Positions 1-12,253 of a DNA stretch of 64,000 nt are shown here, piece after piece (the first letter of the stretch is position 1; every line of letters begins with the position of its first letter). The DNA lies in contig VUYV01000398.1 in NCBI GenBank assembly GCA_008711295.1, positions 271,295 to 335,294 of the forward strand. Reading direction: 5' to 3'. Position numbers and translations under genes: made by a program. The stretch comes from Anarhynchus alexandrinus. Lineage: Eukaryota > Chordata > Aves > Charadriiformes > Charadriidae. Under the pieces are notes generated by a model. The model was not told the DNA's origin and made no database searches. It saw only the letters and a program-made list of their open reading frames with translations.

Positions 1-3000
1 ATTCAGGCCTCACTCTCGCTGGCATGCTTGAAAACTGAATTCTCAATTAAATATTAACTACGGTTTAAAGGCCAATCTTTGGTAAAAAGCATTGGAATAT
101 TTTGCCATCTGCATCTGCTTCTGGCGAGCTGTTTCTCTGACTAAACCGAGCAGGGGGTTGCTAGCGGTGGTCGGTGATGCACAGAGCTTTTCCCAAGCGT
201 GTTTCTCCTGGTGTCCGCCCGGCTGCCTGTGGCACATGTGGACTCCCACCCTACAGCCCAGCCCTGGGCTTCAGACTCCCCCGGGGCAGGGTTGTTGGGG
301 TCTCCAGGGTACCCCGGGCTGAGCCTGAAACTGCTTCTGCTCTTTGAAGATGCAAAGTGCCCTTCACTCACAATGCCCAGCCTTTGAGACTCGGGAACAG
401 AGTGGGGGAAACCTGGTGAGATAAAGCTGCTTTGTGATTGCCAGTGCTTTTGTCATGCACCGAGGCCGCCAATACAATCACAATATCCCTTATCAAGTGC
501 TTGGCCCAACCTGCCTGTTTGGGGCCAGAAGGCAGAAACACAGCCTGGGAAAGCAGGAGGAGGTTGGGGACACGGCTAACAGACCTTTCTGTAGCCCTGA
601 AGATGGAAAGCCTAAAACCAGGCAGGCTTCAAGAATGGGGAAAGGACAAGGGGGCATCTGGACCTCCTGGGTTATCCTGACTTTCTAAATTCGGGCACAG
701 GCAACCTTTTCAGGCTGGCTGCCTAAGTGTAGGTGCTGCTCTTCCTGGCTGCCACCCCAGGACCTGCCGTTTCCGAGGTCCCCACAGAGCTGTGAGCATC
801 AGCACACAGTGGAGCACCCAGAGATTTCCACCCTGACCAAGTGAACTTACCAGCACCTGTAAGTCATATACAGGAACATGGCAAGCTTGGGCTCTCCAGC
901 ACAAGCCGAGATGTTTTACTGTCTTCCAGAACACATTTATCACTATAGAATATGACTTTTGCACATATCATCTACTTTTGCTTCCTGATCTACTTCTTCC
1001 ACCCCGAGCTCAGTTCATGTGTGTTCAGCACTGCTTTACTGTTAATTATCCCTGCAAATGGCAACCTCTGCTGAAGAATCCTGCCATCATCTCCAGTAAG
1101 AAACCTGTTTGAGGGAGTCTGGGCTCTGGAATGACATTTGGAGCAGTAGCAACGTTTGAATGCAATGGTATTTCCTTCTGAGAGAAAAAAAAAAAAGAGG
1201 ACCCTTCAACTTGTTTTCTCTCCCCCATGCCCCCCTCCTGGAGGAGATACTCGCCAAGACTCACAGATGGGATCGTTTACAGTTTCCTTTTGAGCTGCCT
1301 TGGCCCTTTCAGGTTTTGTTTATTTGAGCTGGGCTCTCAAACAGGGGAGGCTGGGACTGGGAAGGCCTCCCTTCCATATTGCGATTTGGGTTGGGGTTGC
1401 TCAAGTTCCCCATCTGACAGAAGATGATTGATGAGAACAATGCTGGCTGTAAGCTTGGGAGGGTTTGGAGACTGGGTGGCTCTGCTCTTTGCGGGGCCCT
1501 AAATCCCAGTTGTCCGAGCAATGCGGGTAATGGCATACCAGGGTAATTACAAACCCACAACAGGAAAAGCCATTGGAAATGGCAGGTGCTCTGGCATTGC
1601 AGTGGGATGGATGAAGGGGTGGTTGGGTTGGGGTTTTTTGTTTGCTTTACTTGTGAAAACACACACACATCGTCCTGAGCTGAGGTCAAAATGTGCTTAC
1701 AAAAAGCAGGGGCTAGAGAGGATGGGGAGATCCACAGCAGAAAATCACCTGGAAAGCTGCTGGAAGAGCTGGGGAGCACCCCAGAGAGGAGGAGGTCATT
1801 GTTACGTGCAATCCTGGCGGCAACAGGGTAAATACACACTTGTCAAGAGCGTGAAACAAGCTGGCGACAGTGCTGGTCCACCCTGATGGCCAGAACTTCC
1901 CATAGCATCCTCTCCTGCGAGCAGCTCTCATTGCACAAGTGTCTCCAAACCAAGGCTTGGAGGGAAAGGCCTCCAGAAGAGGACAAGATCCCCATTCGAC
2001 TCATGGGCCTAGACGGCGAGGATGGGAGGCATGGGGACTGCCACCACAGTGAGTCAGAATGGTGGCCCTGCCCCAAGTGCATGACTTGATCAGCAAAGCT
2101 CTTCAGGGGACATTTACAGGGAAGCTAAACTTTAAACACATGCTAGGAGTGGCTTTCAGCATAAAAAGATTCAGCAGCACCTTTTGTCATGGCTGATTTG
2201 AGCATATTAGTGCTCCCAAGCTGCGGAGAAGCAGGTACACGAGGGATGTAGGAGATAGGGATGCCTGTGCCCACACTGGTAGCTACTACATTGGCTACTG
2301 GGTCACCAGTTTCTCCTTTCCAAACCGAGGATGGCTGGCACGGACTGGCACTGCTTCTCGTTGCTGTGCTGCACAGACCTGTCCTGGTGTTAGACTTGCT
2401 GAACTACAGGGTGTGTGACCTGGGTTGGGTCTCCAAGAGCTTTATTCAAAGCTGTAAGCACCCTGAAGCCTCTCAACTGGAAATTTCACAAAACCAGGAG
2501 AGGTGACCTAGAAGAAAGCAGCCAGGGGTGAAGCAAGGCCCTAAACTAGATGCACTTGGAGTAGCTGCTCCAGTTAGACTGGATGACTCCACGGCTCTGG
2601 GATGGGAAGGAGGGGATTTCCCCTCCCTCTGCCTGTGCTGCTGGTTTAAATCCAACCACAACTGAGCAGTAAATAAGAGTTACCACCCGGCAGCTGCTGG
2701 GTGACCTGTGTGCAGTGAGTCAGTGAGCTCTGGCCACACAGACCTGCAGACATCAGCAACAGAGGAAACCTGGGATGAAAAGCACATTTCCTTTGGGAAT
2801 GTGCTCTCATTTGGGTAAGCCCTGCAGCACTCCCCACACACCAGCACTGCAGAGGCATCCCAGGATGCGGTGATGCTGCACACCAGCGCTGCATCTGCAT
2901 CCCAGGATGCATCTCTGCCACCCAGCGCAACAGCGAGTGTCTGCGTGTTGCAGCTTAGCAGTCAGGATACACGGGGCCAGCGGCAGAGCAGCATCAGTGG

Positions 3001-3599
3001 GACTGTGTAACTGGAATAGCCGCAGTTAAAGGGGAGCCGGTGCCTTGTAACGCTGCTGAGCAATCTGTAATCGGCAAAAGTGAGCCGTGGTGCTGCAGCT
3101 GGTCAGACTGAGCCTGTAGCAGCTTAGGCATATTCAGTACTACCTTGGTGACAGTGGGGTTACTCACGCAGGGCGGGGTAAATTTTTGAATATAGGGAGG
3201 ATGCTAAATATCTGACAGTTCCCCAGTGTCTCACAGACCTGACAAACAGAGGGGGATTTGAGCAGTCATTTGAAGGGCAGAGCAGATTTTTTATAAGGAA
3301 CTTCCTCTCCTGGGCAGATGAGACAAAGGGGGATAAAGCCAAGGAAAAACACGAGGCTGCTTATTTATCACTTATATTCAGGAGAGCTGAGCCATACGCA
3401 CCTCCCACTGCGCAGGGACTGCACAAACACACGAGACTCAGGTCCTGCCCCAGAGTTTCCAGTCTAAGATGAGGAATTAAAAAAAAAAACAACCCCAAAG
3501 TCGGAGGAACAGCAGCTCTGAAATCTCTCTGCAGATCTCCATCTGGTAAAAGAAGTGCAGACAGGGGCATGTTCTCTCCACATCAGCTGCACAGCGAGA
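1..3599. other. Intergenic, no gene recognised
   Basis: Mixed-composition unique DNA. It holds an A12 tract at about 1184-1195 and a 42-bp duplication at 2838-2921. ORFs up to 176 codons show no domain, no codon bias and no splice logic. Confidence 0.6.
2838..2921 (+). repeat. Two-copy 42-bp tandem duplication
   Basis: ACACCAGCACTGC...GCATCCCAGGATGC at 2838-2868 is repeated at 2880-2910 with a few substitutions, a 42-bp offset. This is a local duplication with no visible function. Confidence 0.7.
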
Positions 3600-3870
3600 G
3601 CGGCTTAGATGAACTCTCCTGGCTGGTAATAAAATGATTTTACATATGTAGGAAGCAGGATGTGCAAAGCCCAGGAGTCTGATCTTGTTTCTGAGATCAA
3701 ACAGAGTCTTATTGTACAGGGGTGTGGAGCTGATGTAACTGTCTAGTGTGCCGGACACAATCGCCGTGGTTACGCAGCTGGACCGGAATAAAGCAAGTCT
3801 GTATCTGAACTCATTAATTTTTACAACCAACTGAACCGCTCTGCCTTTTTCTTTCGCCTTTTTGGTGGCA
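3600..3870. promoter_or_regulatory. Candidate conserved non-coding element A
   Basis: An AT-richer, repeat-free island sits next to very GC-rich DNA. It contains GGTAATAAAATGATTTTACA, CGGACACAATCGCCGTGG, CGGAATAAAGC and CATTAATTTTTACAACC. Such islands in gene deserts around developmental regulators are often enhancers. Conservation is not tested. Confidence 0.35.
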
Positions 3871-6154
3871 GAGGACCGTCGCACTGCAGCAGAGGGGCTC
3901 TCCCCCCCCCAGCCATCGGCCCCCCGCCTGCAGTGCGGTGGGCCGGGGCTAGCACAGCGGGGGGCAGCCGGACCCGTGCGACCCCCGCCACCCAGCCCTC
4001 CACCGTGCCCCTGGGGATGCTCAGCCAGCTGCACCGGTCCGTTCCTGAGACGGGCCAGGAGCTGGGGGGATTAGGGATGAAAACACAGGCTCAACATGAG
4101 CGGAGCTGTTGCTCTGTCAGCTACAGGTTATGTCAATGTTTCCATTAGAAACCCCCGTTTGCAAGGTTTATAGCTTGGCTGTGAAAATGCCCTCCAGGCT
4201 GGGCTCTGGCAAGCCAGGGAAACTCGCGGTTTTCTGCTGGAATATTCAATGCAGCTGCTTCTATGCTTGCACACGGCTTCTCACCAGCATGAAATCGTGG
4301 GGGCTTATTCGGTAAGCTGTGCGGGCAGCAGGACTCGTCACGCTGTGCTGGCAGCCCCCCGAGCACCCCGTGAAAGGTCCCCGAGCCCCCCCTGAAAGGT
4401 CCCTGCCTGCTGTGTCCCCAGGCAGGGCAGGGCTGCCTGGCCAGCGCTCCCACCGTGGGATCCCCGGCTCCCGGGCGATGCTGCAATGCAAACAACGAGG
4501 GGAATTTACCAAGAGGCAAACCAGACCCAGAGGCCGAAGCTGCTGGTGAGCTGCGGCAGGGTGAGGTTGTAGGACTGGGACTCCTGGTCACCAGACCAGG
4601 ATCAGGAAGCCACCTCATGCTCCTCTGCAATAACCATCCTCGTGCTCCCATGGTGGCCCTCCCCAGGAGCTCGGCTGACAGCTGACCATCCTGGTGCAGG
4701 TGTCTGATACACGGCCATGGCCCAGGGATGGCGCCAGCCCAGCACTTGGCAAAAGTGTTTTAAGCAGTGGCTGGAGCCCTGTGAGAGGCTCCCCTGGCCA
4801 GCAGCAAGCTGAGCCTGGATCTGACCCTGTCCTGGCGGCTCGCTGCCTGGCCATGAGACAAACGCACATCCAGGCCGCCTCCCTGCATCCCACCCCTTCC
4901 CACTCCTGGGAAGCTGCTCTTGACACATACACATTTGCCTATTTTAAAGAGCTGCCAAGAGCACTTGCAGGCTGGGATTTTGCTGTGAGCAGGACCTCCG
5001 GGGGCAGGCAAGACTACCTTCTTCCCTTGCTTTTTCCACTGGGAAGGCTGGAAAAGAGGAGAGAGAGAGAGATGCCAGCAAGCCCCTGGGCATGGTGCTG
5101 GGCCTCCCAATGGCACAGCACCCAGCTTTCCTTGCAGGGGGGGTACACGCATGTCGCCCTGCCTGGTTGTGAGCATCCCTGGCCCCATGCAGAGGTGCTG
5201 CAGGTGGGCAGCTCTCCCCACCCCAGGCTCCGTGTTCCCCCCACCCCCCGGCACAGCTCTTTGTTCCCAGGCTCAGGCATTGGGAAAATCTGTGGTAAAA
5301 GCTGCCCCTCTCTCCTAATGATGTAATTGGTGCCATCATCCCATTAAGAAGGCAGACCCTGCAAAGAGCTCAGTTGAGCAAACTGCATCAAATGATTTAC
5401 ATCTCTCCCCCGAGCCAGGACCCTGACCCAAACCCTGCTGAGCCCTGCAGCACTGAGCCTCTCCTGCACAGCAGCAGCCACTACATCCTCGACCGCCCTG
5501 GCCACACGTACCCTGCGCTCTCCCACCACCCTCCTTCCAGGGGAAGGTGCAGGAAGCCATGGGGTGACCCATGGCCGGGGGGCTAGGGATGACCACGGCC
5601 ATGCCAGCCTGGCACAGGGCAGCCATCAGCACTGGCACAAGTGGTGGTCCAGCTGCCCAGAGTCACCCTGGCTCTTGCAAATAAGGGATGGGTCTTTGAG
5701 AGGTCCCTGAGACCCAGGGAACCCCGAGGGGCTGTCATGGCCCCAACCTGGGTGTTGAGAGGATGCTGGAGGGATGCTGCTCCCCTGGCAGGTGCCCCGG
5801 GAGATTATGAGGGGCTGTGGATGGGGGAAAGCTGGTAAAACCAGCAGCACCCATCAGCCTCCTGTAAGGGACTTCCCTTTCCTCCATCCCTGGGCTCAGT
5901 GCCGGTCTCCTGCCATTCAACTACATATTACCCCCACGGTGTCACCACGCAGCCCTGCGATGCCGGCGGAGCTGCTGAATCCATGCAGGAACTGGCTGGG
6001 AGCTGTGTGTGTGCCGTGGGGCTGCTTTACCTCCCCCATTGCTGGGGCTGGCGTGCAGACCCCTGCCAGCAGCAGGAGGGGGAGAGCCCAGGGCAGAGCC
6101 CAGCTCAGCCTGGAGCGTGCCCCAGGGGTAAGAGCTACAGCACCCGCCTGGGGG

Positions 6155-6290
6155 CATAAAAAGAAATATAAAATTTTTAAGGGATAACTTTCAGCTTTTT
6201 ACCTCCATGAAATCAAAGCATCACAATTTAGATTTACAGTTAACACTGAAGCATATCGTGTGTTTTAGCATGTGGTCTCAGGCTATTGTA
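6155..6290. promoter_or_regulatory. Candidate conserved non-coding element B
   Basis: This short AT-rich island holds ATAAAATTTTTAAGGGATAA, ATCAAAGCATCACAATTTAG and TTTACAGTTAACACTG, including a TCF-like ATCAAAG. It is unlike the GC-rich flanks. Confidence 0.25.
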
Positions 6291-7231
6291 CATCCCCAGG
6301 CAAGCAGGAGCGGTGCAGCTGGGGCAGGCAGCGGGGGGGAGAGGGCAGGGACCAGCTTCTGGTCCCAGATCGGAAACAGCCTGTGCTCCAGGTTGCCATT
6401 CCCAACCATCCTACCGGACCAGGATCTTTGCTAGGGCTCTGCTCTGCTGGTCCACCGTGCCCACACCTCTCCAAGCCCAACAGCAGGCTCTGCTCACCCA
6501 ACAACCAACGGAGGGAGAAAAAAAAGAAAGGGAAAAGAAAAAAAAACCCAACTCCTTGCTGTTTTTCTGCTGCCTTTCCAGTATACTTGAGTTACCATGG
6601 TTAGTTTTCCACTGTTCTCCTTGACCCCTGCAGCTTTCCCTTATGAGTTAGTGTCCTGGAATGTCTCTTTACGAGGTGCCTAGAGAAGTAAAGCTGACCT
6701 GATGCCAGTGCCCCCACACTGAGGACTTTATTAGATTTTTAATTTTCTGTCTGGGTGCTCTCACTTGCCTCAAACTTTCCACAGCTGCTAGGATTTATTA
6801 ATCAAGGAGGTTCGTTTGTGTCCTGCCTCCCCTTCCCCTGCTCAGCGAACTGGTGGTGTTGCTTTGCCAGTTGCTATTTTAAATGGCTTTTGGGGGGTTC
6901 TGCTTCGCAGATTCTGCGCAAGCAATATCTTCCCCCAGATCTCCTGAAAACCCCCAAAAAGCCCAAAAGAAACACGGGGGACACAGATGAGAGCAACCGT
7001 GATAGGACTGTCCTGATGGAAGCACAGAACGTGGCAAGTGGAATCTGACAGAGGAGCCAGTGCTGAGACCGGGAAAGGTGAAAACAGCCTCATCGTTCCC
7101 ACTGGGATGTGAACCCCAAGAATTAAGAGGATAAAATCATTTTGGTTCCCCAAAATACATACATGCTTAAATATCAGGGTGGGAGGGAGCATCCTTGTCT
7201 CCCACGGTAGCGGGGCCCTGGGACACCAAGC

Positions 7232-7280
7232 TGCAGGCTGGTGAGGAGGAGGAGGAGGTGGAGGAGGAGGTGGAGGGGTG
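7232..7280 (+). repeat. (GAG)n/(GGAGGT)n trinucleotide tract
   Basis: GTGAGGAGGAGGAGGAGGTG followed by GAGGAGGAGGTGGAGG is an imperfect purine-rich microsatellite. Confidence 0.8.
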
Positions 7281-8319
7281 ATGAGGGACATGGAGACATG
7301 TGCTGCACGGGGAGGAGAGGAGGGTGAGCGAGGCCAAAGGAGCAGAGAGACCCTGCAATATAAACATGGCCAAAAGGATGCGGAGAGGGGGAGAAGGGAC
7401 AGACTTTTACTGCAAGGGGAAAAAAGGCCAAATATTTATTTGTCCATAAAATAAGTCTCCATAGCAATGAAGTGCTTCACAATATATTTTCAAAACAAGC
7501 CCAGCCACGCGGTGCACAGGCAGAGCTGCTGGAGGAGAAAGTGACGCCTGCCCGGGCACCGTGTTCCCAGGGATGGCTGGTCTGCTGGCACTGCCAGCCT
7601 CACACGTGGCCACGGGCAGGGGACAGGGGACACTCCTTGGGGGCACCGAATAGCCCCAAGCCATGCCCTGGAGGGGGAAAAGTGGGGTTATTTCTGGTCT
7701 GGGGGGAGGTGGAGAGAGTAGGTGGGTTTTTTAGAGCTGTCTTGTGTCTGGATGTCCCAGGGTTGGGCAGGTGCAAGACGCACAAACCTACCTGGGGTTA
7801 GGCAGGGAAGGAAAAAGGATGTGCTGCCCCAAAATGTTGGGAAGAGAAAGGGGTTGGGAGCGGTGGGATGAAACACCGGCTGCTGCCCGAGCAGATGGTG
7901 ATGCCACCTGGGCTAGCATCAGCCTTGGGCAAGTGACGTGCAGCAGGACAGACCCCGACACACCTGGGACGTAGCTCTGGGGTTACGGGGCACCTTGAAT
8001 TCATTACCGAGCACGCAGCATCTCCTGGGCGGGTGCCAGCAACAGCATCGTGTCCGTGCTTTACAGCTGGGGCAAAGTCCTGCACGGACCACACAGGCGG
8101 CGTATTGCCCGCCCCGGGAGGCGTAGGGGGTTCTGCACACCATCCCGCCCTCGAGGAGGGAAGATGGTCGGAAGGGGCCTGATCCTGAGCCTGGTGCTCT
8201 GCGGGCAGCCCTCCCCCCACCTCCTGCCTGCCGCTCTGCCATGTGAACTCGGCTGCTGCCTGACCCCAAAATATCTCGGCAGCAGCATCAAGCGCCTCTC
8301 CTGGAGCTCGCGCTTAGAC

Positions 8320-8530
8320 AAATGTCACTGCAAATAATTTGGCTCCAATCCATGGGGACATAAATTCCATTATTTTGATGTCAGCTGCACAATTTGTTCC
8401 TGTAATAAGGTGTTTTAACCTCACTTCATATTCATTGTTCTGCCCACTTTGATTTTACTGTAAATGACTGAATTCGCTTTTGATGTGGTGCCAGTGCCCC
8501 ATAAATCTTGACACTCGCTGTAAGAAAGGA
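8320..8530. promoter_or_regulatory. Candidate conserved non-coding element C
   Basis: Contains CACTGCAAATAATTTGGC, TTCCATTATTTTGATGTCAG, an E-box CAGCTG, TTCATTGTTCTGCCC (SOX-like) and ACTTTGATTTTACTG (TCF-like). It is free of simple repeats and flanked by GC-rich sequence. Confidence 0.35.
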
Positions 8531-9534
8531 AAGAGCCCTCCCCACTGTTGGTTTGTGGAGGGTGGCGGCGGAGGGGAACACCGGGGCACCGGGAGGGTCC
8601 GTGCAGGGATCCTGCACCACCCGAAGCAAGGTTCCGCTCTGAGCATCCACCTGATTTTTCCAGGCAGGGAAACACTCCGTACAAAGTAGAGAAGGCAGTG
8701 GGGAGGAGGAGTTGCGTTTCTCTTGCAAACCACAAGCTGCAAGCCAGCTTCATTCAGAGATTCACGGCTCCTTTGAGGACCCAGCCGGCGCTTCCAGCTT
8801 GCAAGAAAACCCCAGACCGAGCGCGATTTGTGTGGTTTGAGGTTTCATCCCAAGCTGCTTTTAAGTGTTTCGGTTCCCAGCAACTCTTCCAGGGTGTGCT
8901 GGAGGTGAAAAGGGGCAATAAAACCACCCCCGCAAAACCCACACTTAACTGAACATTTCCAAGCCCAGCAGCACTTGGGGGACGGAACCTTCCATTACTG
9001 CCATCACCCAAATTCCTCCTAACCCCAGCGGCAGTCAAATCAGACTCCCATTTACCGGCTGGTAGTGCTGCTTGGGCTTTGTTGCTCATCTGCCTGAGTG
9101 TTTCTGCCCAGACCGCCCGGTTATGCAGCCCGGTGAATTTTGGAGGTATTACTCGCAGGAGACTGTTCCCCAGAGCCCGCCTGCCCTGGAAGTGCGAGCC
9201 CCCAGCCTGCACCCAGCAGGGATTGAGGCCCTGGCCCCGATGCTCACGCCAGGGCTCGTGACCGGGAGGAAGCCATAGCCCTGTCGCCACCGAACAATCG
9301 GCGGAAAGGGGCCGTGGCCTTGTCCGGCGTCCCGGGTATGGGGACGGCTGTGGGACGGCTGCCTGCCGGAGAGGGCAGGGACTGTGCCGCCTCTGCAGGG
9401 GACAGACCCAGTCCTGCCCCAGCCACACCCCGGCCAGATGCCTGGTGCTGCCCCACACACAGGAGCTCCTTCAAAGGGAAAGGCAGTAGCTCCTTCCCCA
9501 GGTCCTAGGAACGTGGGAGCGCAGGGAATTGGGG

Positions 9535-9925
9535 TAGTGCCTGGTGCTTGGTGCACAATATGTGGTGCCCGATGCCCGGTGTGCACAGCATGGCGCATGG
9601 TGCACAGTGTGTGGTGCCCAGTGTGGGGTGCACAGTGCCCAGTGTGTGTGGTGTGGGTGCCCAGTGCATGGTGCCCAGTGTGCAGTGCCTAGTGCCTGCT
9701 TTGCGTGGTGTGATGCCCAGTGTGCGGAGTACAGTGTGCAGCACAGGCTGTGTGTGGCGTGGTGTGTGGTGTGATGCCCAGTGTGTGGTGTGATGCCCGG
9801 TGCGTGGAGCATGGTGTGCAGCACAGGGTGTGCGTGGCGTGGTGCCCGGCATGGCATCCGGCGTGGCGCCCGGTGCATGGTGCACAGCATGCGAGGCGCC
9901 GTGCAGGCTGTGTGGTGTGCAGCGC
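9535..9925 (+). repeat. GTGCCCAGTGTG-type minisatellite
   Basis: Nearly 400 bp consist of irregular repeats of 8-12-bp units such as GTGCCCAGTGTG, GTGCACAGTGTG and GTGTGATGCCCAGTGTGTGG. All six frames stay partly open because of the repeats, which explains the repetitive ORFs seen here. There is no coding evidence. Confidence 0.85.
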
Positions 9926-10069
9926 GCTGACCTCTCACTGCCTCTGGCCCTGAGCGGGGGCCAGGAAGGGATGTGCTGCCGGTCCCGCTGCTTTCATCGG
10001 AGATCTGGAGCGCTGAAGCCTGCCCAGATCCTAATCAGTGTGGGAAAGCAACGGCAGGGCCTGCTCTCG

Positions 10070-10155
10070 CCCTGGCCTGCTGGAGACGCCTATTATTTTC
10101 ATAAACTTTATCGCAGCCCACAGCCCCTGATAAACCACCGTAAATAAACGGAGGG
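10070..10155. promoter_or_regulatory. Candidate conserved non-coding element D
   Basis: CCTATTATTTTCATAAACTT, TTTATCGCAG, CTGATAAACC and CGTAAATAAACGG pack HOX/CDX-like and FOX-like (GTAAATAAAC) motifs into 80 bp, directly before a CpG-rich patch at 10155-10235. Confidence 0.3.
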
Positions 10156-10646
10156 GAGCGTGGCGGCCGGCCAGGGCCGCTCGCAGACGCACGCGCTCGC
10201 TGCCGCCCCGCTCCCCGGGGGGACACCCCGTCACACGCCAACTTTCAAAGCCTTCCTTTTATTCCCCCGCCACCACCCGGCATGAGGAAACCACATGGCC
10301 TTGCCGTTGGGGGACCAACCGGGCGGCCATCGCCCGCCGGCAAATTCCTGCCCTGCCCCAGCCTCCCCCAGTGACCCTGGCCCGTTGCCAACCAGGGGTC
10401 CTGCTCCCAGTGCTCGGCACGAGCCCTTGCGGGGCCACGGTGGCTGAGGATGCGGCCAGCCCCCACCCCAGGACTTGGGGAGGACAGTTTTGGGATGGTC
10501 GCATCCTTGCCAGGCAGCGAGAAGGGAGTCGCATCCCACTGGAGGGCTGAACCTGCTGCAGGTCTCAGTGCCTGCCCCAGGGTTTCTCTGTTATTGAATT
10601 TGAGGATTGCTGGGATTCACCACAAATTAGTAGTTTGGGCTGCCTT

Positions 10647-10680
10647 TTTTTTTTTCTTCTTCTTTCTTTTTTTCCTTTGC
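10647..10680 (+). repeat. T-rich low-complexity tract
   Basis: A T12 run is followed by CTTCTTCTTTC and T7. Comparable tracts are T13 and A10 at 28937-28975 and an A-rich stretch at 31679-31722. Confidence 0.8.
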
Positions 10681-11934
10681 TAAAAAGTTTGGGTTTTGTT
10701 TAAAAAGGTTTACATTCTTCTGGGAGCACGGAAAAACAGGATCTGGGGCGGGGGGTTGTTTTCATGCTGGCTCTGCAGACTGAGAAAGACAGAAGTTAAC
10801 CCTTTTCCATTTCTGTTTTGAGTTGCTGCGGGTGAAAGGCATCCCTTCCCGCATCAGCAGCTGCCGTGCAGCTCCCACCGAATCCCAGCTGCGGGGCGAC
10901 CGGCTTTCCCACAGCCGCATCTCCCCTTCAGCATCCTCCTCCCGTTGCAGGCGGGGGCTGGGGGAAACACACGTTGGCTTGTGTTTCATTTTGCAGCGTG
11001 ACTTATGGCAGCTAATTTTAAGCTGTACCTTAGCCCAGCATTTGCAGAAAGCAGCTTGCTGCACTTGGGTACCGGGTTTTTGCTTCTACGCGTGCCTGTC
11101 CTGGCTGCAGCAGGACGAGCTGCCTGGGACCAGTGCAGGAGGGTTTGGGTTACTGGTGGTTTATGGCCAGCCTCCACGGCCGTTTGTGAGGGAGGCCGCC
11201 CAGCTGGTGCTGACAGCTTCTGCCGTTAAACTGACTCGATTTTATACAGAAATGGTTCAGACCACAGTGCTGTGAATTAAAGTTATATAAATTGCGTGCC
11301 ACGTCACGTGCACCTGAGCTTTGGCCAAGTGCAACTAGTCCAGTCCACTCCAGCCAAAATGCGGCGGGTGCCCATGGGTGACTGTCACCTGCGTTTACCC
11401 AGGCACCGTGGGCTCCGTAGGGCTGCATGGGGACTTCTTCTGTCTGCATTTGCCCGGTCAGCGGCGCCTCTTGGGGGGTGCCTCCATAGCTCCAGGGCTG
11501 CAGCAGAGGTGGCAGCAGGCAGCAACCCAGGAGACATCTTCCCCTGCCTGTGTCCCTTCTCACAGGGACATGCTGCAGCATGCTCTCCCTGCCCCCCCTC
11601 CCCCGCTTCAGCCTTCTTCCAGCTTTTCAGCCCATTTCTCCAGTTTGCCACAATCCTTTTTCTGTCTGCGGCCCCAGCCTTGCATGGCATGCAAATGTAA
11701 TAATACGTTCTCTGTTTCTCCATGCTGGCCGTCAATGGGACTGCTCAATAGTGGCTTTCCAGCCCCACAGTGAGCCATTGAGAGCCCCGTCCCCACCCCA
11801 GCTCGCTCCGCACCCATCCTGTGGCACCCTGCCTGGCCCCGCTCCCCCACCGCCCTGCGGCAGGGCAGGCAGGGTGCCCCGCGCTGCCTGCACCTCCCGT
11901 CCCACAGCCACCCCTGCTCCTCCCTCTGCAGGCT

Positions 11935-12065
11935 TGTTCTACCCCGCTGCCAAAGGAAATTAACTTGGCCTGACACGTCTTGTTCTTGACAAAGCCATGT
12001 CAGATATTACTCATCTCTATGCTAACTTCCAGATGCTGACAAAACTGCTTCGGATTACTCACACC
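11935..12065. promoter_or_regulatory. Candidate conserved non-coding element E
   Basis: An AT-balanced island with CCAAAGGAAATTAACTTGGC, GACAAAGCCATGTCAGATAT and CTGACAAAACTGC. No repeat signature and no open frame. Confidence 0.25.
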
Positions 12066-12231
12066 AGCGTCTTTCTAGGATGGGAAGTGTGACGGCTGGG
12101 CTGTAGCCCCCCACTCCTCCTTTGTCCCTCAGTAAGATGGGTACTGTGGTTGCTCGTCTTGGGGTACCAAGAAAGCATCTTCTTGGAGCTCTCACAAGTA
12201 ACCACTGATGGCTCTGAGATCTCAGCAGGAA

Positions 12232-12253
12232 GTTTGATCCTAGTTTGATCCTA
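12232..12253 (+). repeat. 11-bp tandem duplication
   Basis: GTTTGATCCTA occurs twice head to tail. It is a small replication-slippage product. Confidence 0.8.

Larger units (their letters stand above)
3871..8319. other. Intergenic, GC-rich, no gene recognised
   Basis: Long GC-rich stretches give overlapping open frames in several phases at once, which is a composition effect. Small AT-rich patches lie at 7090-7185 and 7420-7500 (AAATATTTATTTGTCC, CCATAGCAATG). Confidence 0.55.
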
